Source: Ilex aquifolium (Eukaryota > Streptophyta > Magnoliopsida > Aquifoliales > Aquifoliaceae). From it: a stretch of DNA of 64,000 bases. Each line of letters starts with the position of its first letter. Position 1 is the stretch's first letter. The stretch is from contig OX637396.1 of the NCBI GenBank assembly GCA_951799425.1, positions 39,609,901 through 39,673,900 of the forward strand, in the 5' to 3' direction. This document shows positions 48,092 to 59,595 of the stretch, piece after piece. The notes under the pieces are model-generated. The model worked only from the letters and a program-made list of their open reading frames with translations, searched no databases and was not told the origin of the DNA. Position numbers and translations under genes: made by a program.

Positions 48092-51000
48092 ATGAAGTTC
48101 GGGAAGAGATTGAAGCAACAGATTCAAGAGACCTTGCCTGGGTGGCGAGACAAGTTTTTATCGTACAAGGATTTGAAGAAGCTTGTTCGGTTGATTTCTT
48201 CAGCTCCACCATTGTTGAATGGGTCACTGGAGTATGGGAGGGCTGAAGCTGAGTTTGTGTATTTGTTGAACAATGAGATTGAGAAATTCAATGCGTTTTT
48301 CATGGAGCAAGAAGAGGATTTCATTATCCGGAATAAGGTATGATTTCATGTTCTTATGTTTGTGTTGGGGGTTTATTTATTAAGACCAATGTGTATAGAA
48401 AGGTTATTGAGAGATCTATAAACCAGAGTTGTGTGCTTGTTTGGGCTGAATTGAGTCAAAGGGATGGGCATCACTTGTTAGACTCCAAAAAGTTGGTGGG
48501 TCAACCGAGTTGTCCTAGTCATTACTCAGTGCCAACTCGGTTACAAGTGTGACAATGTCAACTTTACACATCTTTCATGAGGAAGTTTGGACTGTGGGCC
48601 CTGTTTTTTTTCAATAATGCTCTTCTTAACCAAATAATATGGCACAACCATAATCAGTGGTTCATATGAAGTTGGTGTAGAAACTTGTAAAAACCACATA
48701 TAGGGTTGGTATGGAATTTGGACAAGACAGAACAAATTCGGGATTCGAGAATTATTTGGGTACAGAAGATAATTGGAATCAAATTCGAGAACTATTCGAA
48801 GACATGATGATAAAGAGTTGGGAGTTATTGATCACGACAATATTCATCAACTCAACTAGACCTTGTCCCAACTCTTGATGGCTGACAATGTTTGGCAAAA
48901 ATCTTGAGGAAAGCCAACATGGAAAACAATGATGCTGACTGTGAATGTTGGGATTGAACATTAAGAAGTTATATTGGACTTTTTAACTTTAGTTTTTTTC
49001 TTTTCCCAATGCACAGTATGAATACTTTAGGCTACTGATGGGATATACTTAGGTTTATTAACCAGCTCTTATATCTGTTGGGGTTTTAGTTATGACCAAT
49101 GTGTTATTGAGATCTAATATTGAATCTGATGAAGCAAAGTTGTGTGTTTAATTTTTGGGTCTGAACCGAGTCAAAGGCCAGCATCACTTGATAGACCCAA
49201 AAATTGGTGGGTCAACTGAGTTGTTCAAGTCGTTACTCACTGCCAACTCAGCTACAAGTATGAAAATGTCAACTTTATACACTTTTCATGAGGAAATTTG
49301 GACTATGGGTCCTATTTTCTATAGTAATACTCTTCTTACCCATTTCTTCACCTACTTTTCTATACCCATTGACGTGGCACAACTATAATCATTTGATAAC
49401 TAGCGATATCTAATTAAATTCACTTATTCAACATTCGCACGAAATTTGCGGAGAAACTTGTCAAAATACCATTTAGGTTTCTAGGGAACAAATTCGGGAT
49501 TGAAGAATTATTTGCGTGTTAGAGGATAATTTGGAATCAAATTCGAGATTGAAGACATGACGTAAAGAGTTGGCGTTATTGATTGCGACAGTACTCAACT
49601 CAACTGCGTCTTGTTCCGACTCTTGATGGTGACAATGTTTAAGAAAAATCTTGGAGAAAGCTAACGCGGAAAACAATGTTACTTGTGAGTGTCGGGATTA
49701 AACATTATTCCCAGGATGTGGTCATGATGATTATAGGTGTGGAAAAAAAAATTTATTCTAACTCAAAGGCTTGAGACTTCAGGTTCAACCAAAGACAGCT
49801 TTATAGGCTACTCAGTTTGTAGGTCTTGCTCAAAGTGTTATGAATAGCAATATTATTTGGAGGCTGATCCATGACTTAAGGTTGGAAGAAACTTAATTGG
49901 AGTACTATGTCCACATAGAATGCTCTTTTAAAGGCACAATTCATTATTTGTTATTGACATTACCTGCTTATTGATTAAATTGCAAAAGACCTGAACATTG
50001 TTTGAAGCTTATATGACATCCAAAGTTCACAGTTTTCAATCACAAACAGGTTCCGACATAGGGATCACAAGCAGGTTCCGAATATGATATTTGGATTTTT
50101 AGAAACTCCTGCTTATCGATCATTTCGTTAATTTCTTGTTGAGAGTTTTCTTAGTTGGTCTTCTTGTACTGAAGTAAGAATGAATAAAGGTGGTATTTGG
50201 TGCAGGAGTTGCAACAGAGGATCCAGAGAGTGATCCAGATATGGGGGCCGAATGGGAGTAAACCATCAGACGCAGATTATGAAGAGGAGATGGCACGGAT
50301 CAGAAAAGATATTGTCAATTTTCATGGGGAAATGGTGCTCTTAATGAACTATAGTAACATTAACTACACAGGTAATCATCAAGGCTCAACTCTTCCAATA
50401 GCCATGACCACGCCAAGTTCATTTTGCTCCATTTCCTTTTTAGCTTTCCTAAATCCCACAATGTTAGCCTCTTTCTGTACAAACCTTCTATGATTTTTTA
50501 CCTAGCAATTTTATGAATGAAGTTGCATGAATGAGATTATGAAGTTGCTCTATCTAAGGATTTGAACCAAAACTATACCAAAATAGAAAAAATACCATAC
50601 TAAAATCTATATAGGCACATCTGCAGTATTACAGTAATTGCTGATAAGTTTAGAGGAGGAAGCAAATTAGGACAGAAAAGCAGAGAAACAAAATTGCAAA
50701 ACAAACATTACTCAAAAAATAACAAATATCTAAAAAAAACATTATGAAGTGGTACCTAAAGGATGACCCTTCCAAAAAACTTGTATAGTTTTGTTGCCAT
50801 TCAATGAAGTTGTTAGCTGATGGAAGTTGATTTTGCTTTTCATAAAAAAAAAAAAAAACTTGACTTTTACAGGACTAGCTAAGATCTTGAAGAAGTATGA
50901 CAAACGAACAGGAGGGTTGTTGCGCTTGCCTTTCATCCAGAAGGTCCTGAAGCAGCCTTTCTTTACAACTGATCCCATTTCGAAGCTGGTCAAAGAATGT

Positions 51001-51240
51001 GAAAGCACCATAGATATAGTGTTCCCGATGGCCAAAGAAGAGAAAATTCAAGGCGAAAAAGAAGCAATAACAGTAGCTGGAGAAGGAATCTTTAGAAATA
51101 CAGTTGCAGCTCTTCAGACAATGCAGGAGATTAGAAGAGGCAGCTCAACCTACAGTCACTTTTCTCTGCCTCCTCTCAACTTGCCAGACTATGATCTCAT
51201 TCAGTCCTTTCAACTCAATTCACCTATTCCTATTCTCTAG
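48092..51240 (+). CDS. SPX-domain protein, three exons, intact
   Basis: CDS is 48092-48337, 50206-50371 and 50873-51240, giving 259 residues. Introns are GT-AG (AATAAG/GTATGA...TGCAG/GAG; ACACAG/GTAATC...TTACAG/GA) and all phases agree. The protein starts [18 protein letters not shown], the hallmark start of SPX proteins. It has [14 protein letters not shown], then [15 protein letters not shown], and the third helix region with Y131, N135-Y136 and Lys 141, 144, 145 and 148 ([12 protein letters not shown]), which in this family bind inositol pyrophosphates. The domain fills about residues 1-165; a short tail follows, as in stand-alone SPX1-3 type proteins (about 250-290 residues). Known members are nuclear sensors that bind PHR1 when phosphate is sufficient and block starvation genes. 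The ATG at 48092 is chosen because the motif starts there. Two P1BS sites upstream suggest PHR1 feedback control. The young copia element lies about 1.5 kb upstream in the same direction. Exact paralogue not assigned. Confidence 0.95.
48380..49707 (+). repeat. Tandem duplication of about 600 bp within SPX intron 1
   Basis: Copy A (about 48380-48965) and copy B (about 49085-49707) share long aligned text, for example GACCAATGTGT, GGTGGGTCAAC, AATGTCAACTTTA, GGAACAAATTCGGGATT against GAACAAATTCGGGATT, and GACAATGTTT...AAAATCTTG. They are clearly diverged, with many substitutions and indels. Neither copy codes for protein. Confidence 0.85.
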
Positions 51241-52281
51241 TTGTACTGAACTATGAGTTCACACATACCTTAATACACTTAGTTGATGAATCAATCCATA
51301 TGTTTTAGGTAAATGTTAAGTAATACAAGCTAATTAAAGATGAGCCTTGTAACATAAGTAAAGTGTTGTGATATCTTTTTTTTTTTTTTTCGAAAATGCT
51401 TCGATAAATTTCATATAAGAGCAATGTTTCTCGAACCAAATTTGTTGTACAAAATTAGGTGGTACATTCACCACTGTCAGATATTAACATTGGGAAGTCA
51501 TATTATTTGATAGTCATAACTCGTACCTAAATGCACGATAGAACATAAAATTCGAGAGTCAAAAAAATCGATCTTACTATAGTAAATAACAACTTTTCAT
51601 TTATTCATTTATTTGATTACATCATTTAAAATTTATTTTAACTCATTATTTTCTAAAAAATATCGACAAAATTTTCTAAAAATATCGACAAAATTTTCTC
51701 AAAATACGTAATCTGATAAAATTTTCTCAACATGTATATATTATCATGTATGGATAATGTCTGCAATAAAAACTATGTTAAACTACAAATTAATCAAATA
51801 TTAAATGATTAGACATGTGATAGAAATTAGTGATGTAATATTTTTTGGGAAAAAATATGTAGGGGATAAAAATTCAAGTTGTTAGGTGTTTTATTATATA
51901 GATATGAAGCAATTGAGACATAAAGTTAGTAAGGGTAGTATTAGTGTGTATAAACTTGTGAATGGCCTTTTTTATTGTGAACTTGACCTATTATGCATAG
52001 AAATACAAGTCGATTGGTATATTACTTATGTGATGTTTGGGATGATTTATAAAATTTGAAAGTATTTTGTAAATAAGTTTTAATCAAAAATCATTTATTA
52101 AAAAATGACTTTTATAAAATAACATCGTGTAGATGTTCAGAATAAAAATGCTCAGATAACAAGTGATTTATAAAAATGTATCTTTAGATGATCAACAATG
52201 GTGTGGGGGCATTTGGTAGGTGGTTATGATGGTGGTGGGCAGTGGTGGTAGTGGGTGGTGGGTGGCGGCGGTAGTTTGTGA
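51241..52281. other. 3' flank of SPX gene, AT-rich
   Basis: No gene is seen. Text at 51889-51905 (TTTTATTATATAGAT) resembles a Helitron 5' start in minus orientation, but no matching 3' hairpin was found. A GT-rich patch lies at 52200-52275. Confidence 0.4.
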
Positions 52282-52765
52282 TAATAATAAGGGTGAATTA
52301 CACCTAGTTCCCCTGAGATTTGTCACTTAATCACTCAGATCCCTTGACATTTGAAATATTACACAGAGACCCCCTGAGGTTTGTACGCGCGTAACACTTA
52401 GACCCCTACTGTAAATATATACATTGATAAATTACACTTAGACCCTCTTGAAGTTTGTAGGTATATAGTACTTAGATCCCTTAAGTTTAAAATATTATAC
52501 TTAGACCAAAAATACTCTAATCAAAAGATAGAATAACAAATATTTTAAATTTTACAACCAAAATTCATGTTCTATTGTATCATTTATTGAAATAAAATTA
52601 AAATTTTAATTTTAATTTTTTCTTAAAAATCGTAATTAGTGTACAATTATACTATCTATTGAAATAAAACTAAAAAAATCAAATAAGGAGTCTAAGTCAT
52701 TCATAATAGAACATAAATTTTACATCCAAAATTCATGTTCTATTATGTCAATTATTAAAATAAAA

Positions 52766-55700
52766 TCTCCTGCTCTTTTTATTTTGGCAGAGGAGGTGTT
52801 AAGTAGAGGTCTGTCGAAATTGTATGTTGATGGGAGGATTAAGGCTTTTCATACTGGAAGAGGAACTTTGATGGTTTCTCATTTACTTTTTGCAAACGAT
52901 ATTTTGCTCTTCCTAAAAGGTAACAAAACATCTATGGAAAATCTATTTAGGTTCTTGGGTAAGTATGAAGGATGTTCTGGGCAGAGGATAAGCAGACAGA
53001 AAAGTTCTATGTTCTGTTCTTCAAAGATATCTCAGGCAAGGAAAATTGTACTATCCAGAATTGTGCAAATTCCTTTAAAGGAATGCCCATTTACGTATTT
53101 GGGGTGTCCTTTAATAAAGGGAAGAGGTAGAATCAGGGACTTTGAAGACCTTATTTTGAAATTCAAAGCAAAACTTGAAGGTTGGTATGCAAAATTGTTA
53201 TCCAATATGGGCAGAGTAGTTTTGGTGCAATCTGTTTTAAACGCGGTCCCAGTGCATCTGATGTCCTGCTTGAACTTGCCTAAAGGAATTTTGGTGAGGT
53301 TAAATTCTTTGATGGCATCCTTTGTTTGGTCTGGGAAAGCGGGAGTTAGAAAGAGGCACTTGGTTTCTTGGGAAAAAGTAACGAGGCCAAAGAAGGAGGG
53401 GGGATTGGGAATTAGGAGGTTTGAGGATGTACAGGCTGCGTTCAGGATGAAACAAGTCTGGAGTATTTTACAGGGGGAGTCCTTGTGGGCTAAAGTGTTT
53501 TCTGCAAGATTTTTGAAAAACCAGCATATGTTGAGGTATTTGGGACAAGGAAAAACTAAGTGTTTTCGAATGTTGAGACCATGGTTTACGACTGTGGCTT
53601 CTCACTCTCGTTTTATTGTGGGAAATGAGGAATTAGTGGACTTTTGGTGTTCAAATTGGCTTGACTCTGGTCCGATAATTGAAAGGATTAGTGGCAGTCC
53701 ACAGTCCTTTCCAAAGATTGCAGATGTTTTTGAAAGCGGTATTTGGTAGTGGCAAAAGTTGGAAAATTTAGTGGGTGATGGTACAAAAACTGAAATTTTG
53801 AACTCTGGAATTTGTTTAACTGATAGGCCTGATTTTCTGGTCTGGAAGTTAAATGATTCTGGTTTTTTCTCGGTCAAATCGGCTTGGCAAGTGGTGAGGC
53901 AGATTGGGAATGAAGATGTGGTGGCTTCTGCTATTTGGAATCAAGCTGCTCCTCCCAGCGCTAAGTTGTTTGGCTGGCGACTCAGTAAAAGTGCAGTGCC
54001 TTTGGATGTGCGATTCCAGAAGCTGGGAGTAAGTCTAGCAAGCAGATGTTTTTTATGCTATAATGCGATGGAATCTGGCTCTCATGTTTTTACTCGCTGT
54101 GATTTTGCTGATAAAGTGTGGCGTTACTTGGCTGGTTTTTTTGGATTTAATCTTGTTGTGAATGAAGGTCCTATGGGGAGATTTATGAGACTGTTTAGAT
54201 GCTTCAAAAAACAGTGTCTTAGTCATACTCTTGTTAGAAGTTTGGCATTGGTTGTGTTTTGGCAATTATGGAGGGAGCGGTGTAGAAGGGTGTATGGGGA
54301 GGGGTTTTTATCAGCGTTTTCTGTTTTTCAAAGGATCTGTGCTATCCTTCGGTTGCATGCATTTGGAATTCGTGCTAGAGTTCCTGACAGTATTGAAGGG
54401 AAGAGAGTACTGCAAGATTTGGGTGTTGAATGTTATAGGGAAATCAAAATAAAAGCTTTATGGGTGAGCTGGTCCTTTCCATTGGAGGGTTGCTTGAAAT
54501 TAAATGTGGATGGGGCTTCGAAAGGAAACCCAGGGAGAGCTGGTGGTGGAGCTGTGATAAGAAATCAGTGGGGTGAGTTAGTGGTTGCAGCTTCTTTTTT
54601 TTATGGAAACTGCTCGAATATGGAAGCTGAACTTAATGCTTTGAAGGATGGATTATGTCTCTTGGAGAAATATGGTTTAAGAGATATGGAGTTTCAAATT
54701 GAGGCTGACTCTGAAGCTATGGTTAAAATGGTAATGAAGGGGCATTTAAGAGCGTGGAAGTATTGGGGGTTGTTGAGGCAGATCAAGGGGATTTTGGACA
54801 ATCTGAAATTCAGTATGGTGCATGTGTACAGAGAAGGTAACTCGCTGGTGGATTTTTTTGCAAATTGGGCAGTTCAATGTGGATGTTCTTCGGACTTTGC
54901 TGCGGTTTTGGAAATTCCTCCTCCTGCAAAAGTATTACTGATACAGGATCAACAAAGGCATAGAAAATTACGAAAGAAAATTGAATTTTCTTAGTTTTCT
55001 ATATGCCTTGGAAATTTGGATGGAAGGGGACTGTTCATGTGAACTGTCCTGATGCGTTGGGGGTTTTTTACTATGGATGTATGGGGTTGTTTCATGGTTT
55101 GCTGGAATGATTCAGCTGCCTTTTCAAGCAGCCTTTCTGATTACAGCTGGTTTGTTGGTGGTTCAGCCGACTTTTCAGCTCAGCTGATTTTTTGAAGGAC
55201 TTCCAGCTGGTGGTGTGCCTTTCTACTGCTGACTGTTTTCTCTTAGCTGAGGATCTTTTGGAACTGATCATGTGGACAATCAGCTGCTTGCCAGCTGATT
55301 TTATGGAATCCTAAGAGTTCTTTTTCTCGATTTTCTGCTGGAGTTTCAGCTGTTCCCCACTGTTCACGTGAACAGTGGGTTTTTTCAGCTGGTTTCACTT
55401 GGAATTCCAGAGGTCTTTTGAGCTGGTTTTTTGCTGGAGTTCATTTTCTTTTGCGGTCTTCTGATGGTATTCTATGGGGATCATTATGAAGGACGCCTTT
55501 GTTGCTTGATTTCGGATTTTGTTGCTTCGGATTGTCCAAGGCACTATGCATTCAGCTGCTGTTTTTGGACTGACTTCGGAAATTCAGGCATGATCAGCAG
55601 AGGCAAAATGAACTTTACGAAAGGAAATTATATTTTCTGAATTTTGGTATAATGTTTTTTACACAAATTTACTTGTAATTTTGGTTTTGTCTTGAAGGAT

Positions 55701-55788
55701 TAAAGCCAACTTGTGGCTTATCCTCCTTTGCTTCTTGTAAAGCTTTTGAATTACTCAATAAATTTTCTCTTTCTTTAAAAAAAAAAAA
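52766..55788 (+). mobile_element. 5'-truncated LINE nested in the Mutator-like element
   Basis: The open frame starts inside RT: SPALFILAEEVLSRGLSKLY, then HLLFANDILLFLK, PFTYLGCPLIKGRGR and WEKVTRPKKEGGLGIRRF. It runs to a single in-frame TAG at 53747-53749 and continues in the same frame to 54994. The later part has KLFGWRLSKSAVPLDVRFQK, a zinc-finger-like C-x2-C (RCFLCYNAMESGSHVF), and RNase H LNVDGASKGNPGRAGGG, AELNALKDGLCLL, IEADSEAMVKMV and YREGNSLVDFFANWAV. The RT box is FAND where FADD is needed, so this copy's polymerase would be dead. A 3' UTR of about 780 bp follows, then a 12-A tail (55777-55788). Target duplication is obscured by AT-rich text. Confidence 0.9.
55356..55379. repeat. 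Perfect 24-bp palindrome in LINE 3' UTR
   Basis: CCCACTGTTCAC followed directly by its reverse complement GTGAACAGTGGG, centred on CACGTG. A looser version (CTGTTCATGTGAAC) lies near 55031. It is embedded in CAGCTG-rich text. Confidence 0.9.
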
Positions 55789-56332
55789 TTAAAATTAAAA
55801 TTAAATCAAAAATGAAAATCTAGTTTAAAAAAAAATCATAGTTAGTATATAATTATACTATCTATTAGAATAAAACTAAAAAATTAAATAAGGGGTCAAA
55901 CTGTAATTGACACAATATCTTTTATCTTTAATTGGGGTAGTTTGGTATTTTAATTTGGTCATTTAAATGACCAAATTAAATTCCAATAGACAATATAATT
56001 GTATACTAATTACGATTTTTTAAGAAAATATTGAATTTATATTTTTGATTTTATTTCAATAAAAGATACAATAAAACATGAATTTTAATTATAAAATTTA
56101 AAATATTTGATATTTTATCTTTAATTGAAATATTTTTGGTGTAAGAATAACATTTTAAACTTAAGAGGTCTAAATAATATATGTTTACAAATTTTAAGGG
56201 GTCTGAGTGTAATTTATTAACGGATATATTTACAGTAGAGGTCTAAGTGTTACACGCGTACAAACTTCAGGGGATCTGAGTGATTAAGTGACAAACCTCA
56301 AAGGGGCTGGATGTAATTCTCCCTAATAATAA

Positions 56333-57320
56333 TTGTAAACATGAAAAGTGTTTTTGAAAAGCTAGTAAAGTTTTTAGAGAAATAGAAGTTTCATTTTTTT
56401 TTTCCTACTTTTGAATTTATTTAAATGAAATAATACTTTAACTTACTACGAGCTAATTTCAAAAGTTGTTACAAACATTACTTTTTTTTTTTTTTCTGTG
56501 AAAAATATTTACTACAAAGCATAAGTCTTAAAAATATTTTCCTTAAGCATTCCAAATGCTACTATAATATTTCCAAATGTGCAATAAAGGCATAATTAAA
56601 GGATTATATTGGTGAAGGATAAAAAAATGTGTTGCCCTAATTACGGAATTACACCCGACAAAAGAAGGGTTAGAGGTCAACAAAACCAATTAGAAAGATC
56701 GAGCAAACTCAGAGCATAGTTTAGTATCAATAGGGATGAATTGTAAACTTAAATATTCTGAGCTCGAAACTTGGTAATTCTCTTACAGTCAAACTATGAA
56801 AAATTTATCCCTCATGAATTCTTTAATCATGACGTAATGGTCTGTTATTGACCAGATTGGAGAGAGGATGTTAAACAATCATCTATTTCAAAAGCTTAAA
56901 TATTTAAAGAGGATATAATTTAAATATTTATACTTCAATACGCCCCTTCATGTGAATGCTAGATTTTGGGTCTAGCACTTAAAAATATTTTTAATAATTA
57001 AGGTAGCAGCAAGATTCGAATACAAGATCTCCTGTTCTGAAAATTAATCGAGGTACACGTAAGTTGTATTTATCTACTCTAAAAACTTTTTGAAGATGGT
57101 GTAACTTAAATATTTTTATATATCAACAGAGAATTAATCGAAATACGCATAAGTTGTATTTATACTTCAACAAAAAATTAATCGATGTATACCTAACTGA
57201 CCCGAACATCTCTTATCAAAAAAAAAAATCAAGCAAGACCCACTATGTATCGTTGGCGGGATGAATAAGCCATGACAAAAGTGAATGGTAGTACGAATAT
57301 GGACCATATTGTAATTCTTT
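56333..57320. other. AT-rich non-coding gap
   Basis: No gene is seen. ATTAATCGA-type phrases repeat at 57043, 57130 and 57177. Confidence 0.4.
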
Positions 57321-57809
57321 ATAATATTGGCTTCTCTCCTAGGACCTCTCTAGGGTTTCTCTGAGTTCGATCTCAGATTTCTGGCCTAGTGGTCTGGTTA
57401 CTCCTCTTTTGTGGAGTGGGGTTTCTGATTCTCTTTCTTTTTTGGGTGCTGGGTAAGTGTGGAGGTCTTGGAAGTGTGAGTGGTGTCCTTTCTAAAGGTT
57501 TTCTTTCATCGATTAGACCTCTCTGTATGTGATCCAAGGTGACATTTTCTGATCTGACTCTGTCTTTACGATGATTCTGTCATGTTCCTTTCTATTCTCC
57601 ATATTATACATCTGTAAAACTCCAATTTCATTTCTACCCCAATTACCCAATGGATGTTCTGTCGAATTCGTTCTTCTAATTTATGTTCTTTCTCTGATCT
57701 CATCCCACCTGTTTGATCGTGCACTTTTCCTCGATTTTCTTTTCTTCCTGGCCCTTCCTGTTTCCCTTGGTCTTTATATTTTGTCTTGTTTATATGAACT
57801 GTGGGTATT

Positions 57810-59595
57810 ATGTCGAGTGAAGCAGAATTCGAGCCCCATCCTCATTCTCATCCCTGTATCTCTCTCTCTACAAATTCTGAGACCTCTAAGGGTGTTCAAC
57901 AAGTTTGTATGGTGGGGAGAATATTTTCTGAAGTTGCCCTCAATAAGCAAGGTATCTCAAATGTCCTGCAGGGTTCGTGGAAAACGGCAAAGGGTTTCGC
58001 TATGACTTTCTAGGAAAAAAAATACTTTCATGTTTATGTTTAAAGATGAGGAGGATAGAGATAAAATATATAGTGAGGGTCCGTGGTCGGTTATGGGTGC
58101 ATTGCTTGTGCTGAAGAAATGTGTCCCTCAGAGCTCTTTGAGTGATTATGATTTCTATAAAATGGAATTTTGGGTCCAGATTTGGGGTTTGCCGATTGAT
58201 ATGATGACTAAGGCTAATTCTTGGAGGATTGGTAAGATTGTGGGGAAGCCAACCTGTGTGGAGGAGACAGAGGGGGACCTTATGTTGCATCGGAATTTTT
58301 TGAGGGTGAAATGTGAAGTTGATCTTCATGAACCATTGAAGAAGGGCTTTATGCTAGCCCGGGAGAAGTATGATGATTTGTGGATTAGTTTTAAATATGA
58401 GCGTCTGTCTGAATTTTGCTACGGGTGTGGGCGGCTTGGCCATACTCAAAACCAATGTACCAGGCGAAGGCTGAGTAGTCAGGGTGATTTTGGCCCAGAG
58501 TTGCGTGCTCAGAGTGCACAGACTGCTGCCTTTTTTAGAGAAAATTGGTCTAAAATTGAGCAATCTTCAAAGGAAAAACAGAGGAGTAAAGCCCAGTACT
58601 GGAATGCAATCGGAGAAGAAGGCAGATTCCCGACGCGTGAAGAAGTCCCTGCTGCAAAAGGGTTGCGTGACCAAGAAGAAGAGGTTGCTTGTACTCTTGC
58701 AGTGTGTCAAGATATGGCTAATGCTGAGGATTTGGTAAGAAATGAGGGGGTATTGCCAAGTGGAATAGCACCAATTATGCAGTCACATGATGATTTACCT
58801 ACTCCAGATCATGCCTGTTCCCTTTTACCTGCAACAGAAAGAGGCTTGGATCTTATAGCTTATAAAGGCATAGGAATCCAACTACAGGAGTCGGAAGGTG
58901 ATAGTTGTTGCCCAAATGATTCTGGGCCTATTAAAGTCACAACATCCTTTGAAGCCCAGTTGGTTGAAAAAGGCCCAGGTGGTTGTAGTTATTTAGTGAT
59001 GGAACCAGAAAAAAGCCCAGAAATTAAAGGAGACTCAAATGTGGACAAAGCCCAATCAATTGGGGCTGGAGAAGTTTGGACTCAGTTACTTAGATTGGGG
59101 GCGGATGTGCTGATTGCTGAGGAGAAGCTGCAGAGAAAATTTCAAGCACTGGCACTAAAAAGAAAGGAACAACCAGTGGAGGAGTATTGTGGAGATGCTA
59201 GACCAAGCAAGAAACAGAAGGGAGATGAGAATTCTTTGCTCGAGAAGAGAGTTAACCATGCTTTCCAGCTACAGGAAGATAGTCACCCAGATCCAGCTCA
59301 GAAAACAAGAAGGTACAAGCAACGGGTCAATAGGGCTTTGCGTTGCCTTAAGGAGGGAAGAGGAAGAAGAAAGAGGCAATTGGCTCATCCCGAAATCTCC
59401 TTTGCACCCTTAGCAGTGCAAGGAGATTTAGGACCAGTAGAGATTCAAGAGGAACAAGGTGAGAATAAACTAGATTTATGCTCTTCCCAGTGGATTTCTA
59501 AACCCCCGAGCAATCTTGTTGAAAATGTCAATGATGCAATGGGTCCAGAAAGGGCGGTGGTGGCTGGCCTTAAACAGCCACAGTCTCCATGTTAA
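57810..59595 (+). pseudogene. LINE ORF1 (nucleic-acid binding), frameshifted
   Basis: The first plausible ATG is at 57810 (MSSEAEFEPHPHSHPC). The frame reads NKQGISNVLQGSWKTAKGFA, then hits a stop at 58011. After a frame change in 58005-58029, at or beside an eight-A run, it continues FKDEEDRDKIYSEGPWSVMG to 59595. This N-terminal domain is the DUF4283 type usual in plant LINE ORF1. A zinc knuckle CYGCGRLGHTQNQC (C-x2-C-x4-H-x4-C) lies near 58419-58460. The rest is polar and basic with nuclear-localisation-like KRKEQ and GRGRRKRQ stretches. Its TAA stop (59593-59595) overlaps the ORF2 ATG at 59589. ORF1 proteins coat LINE RNA. This copy needs one base change to read through, so a product is unlikely. 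Confidence 0.85.

Larger units (their letters stand above)
52291..56323. mobile_element. Mutator-like element with long inverted repeats, split by a LINE
   Basis: The left arm (52291 to about 52740) and the reverse of the right arm (about 55870-56323) align over about 430 bp. Examples are GGGTGAATTACACC against GGGAGAATTACATC, the shared block GTTTGTCACTTAATCACTCA (left arm has ATTTGTC), ACACTTAGAC and ACTGTAAATATAT. A 9-bp TAATAATAA lies at 52282-52290 and 56324-56332. Nine-base duplications and long arms are the known signature of Mutator-like elements. The TAA repeat makes the duplication less certain than a complex one. No transposase is present. About 1 kb remains when the nested LINE is removed, nearly all of it arms: a fold-back, non-autonomous form. 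Confidence 0.75.

Noticed and set aside
51889..51905. Second complete Helitron ending at 51904
   Set aside because: Only a 5'-start-like sequence is present; no hairpin plus CTRR end was found within reach.
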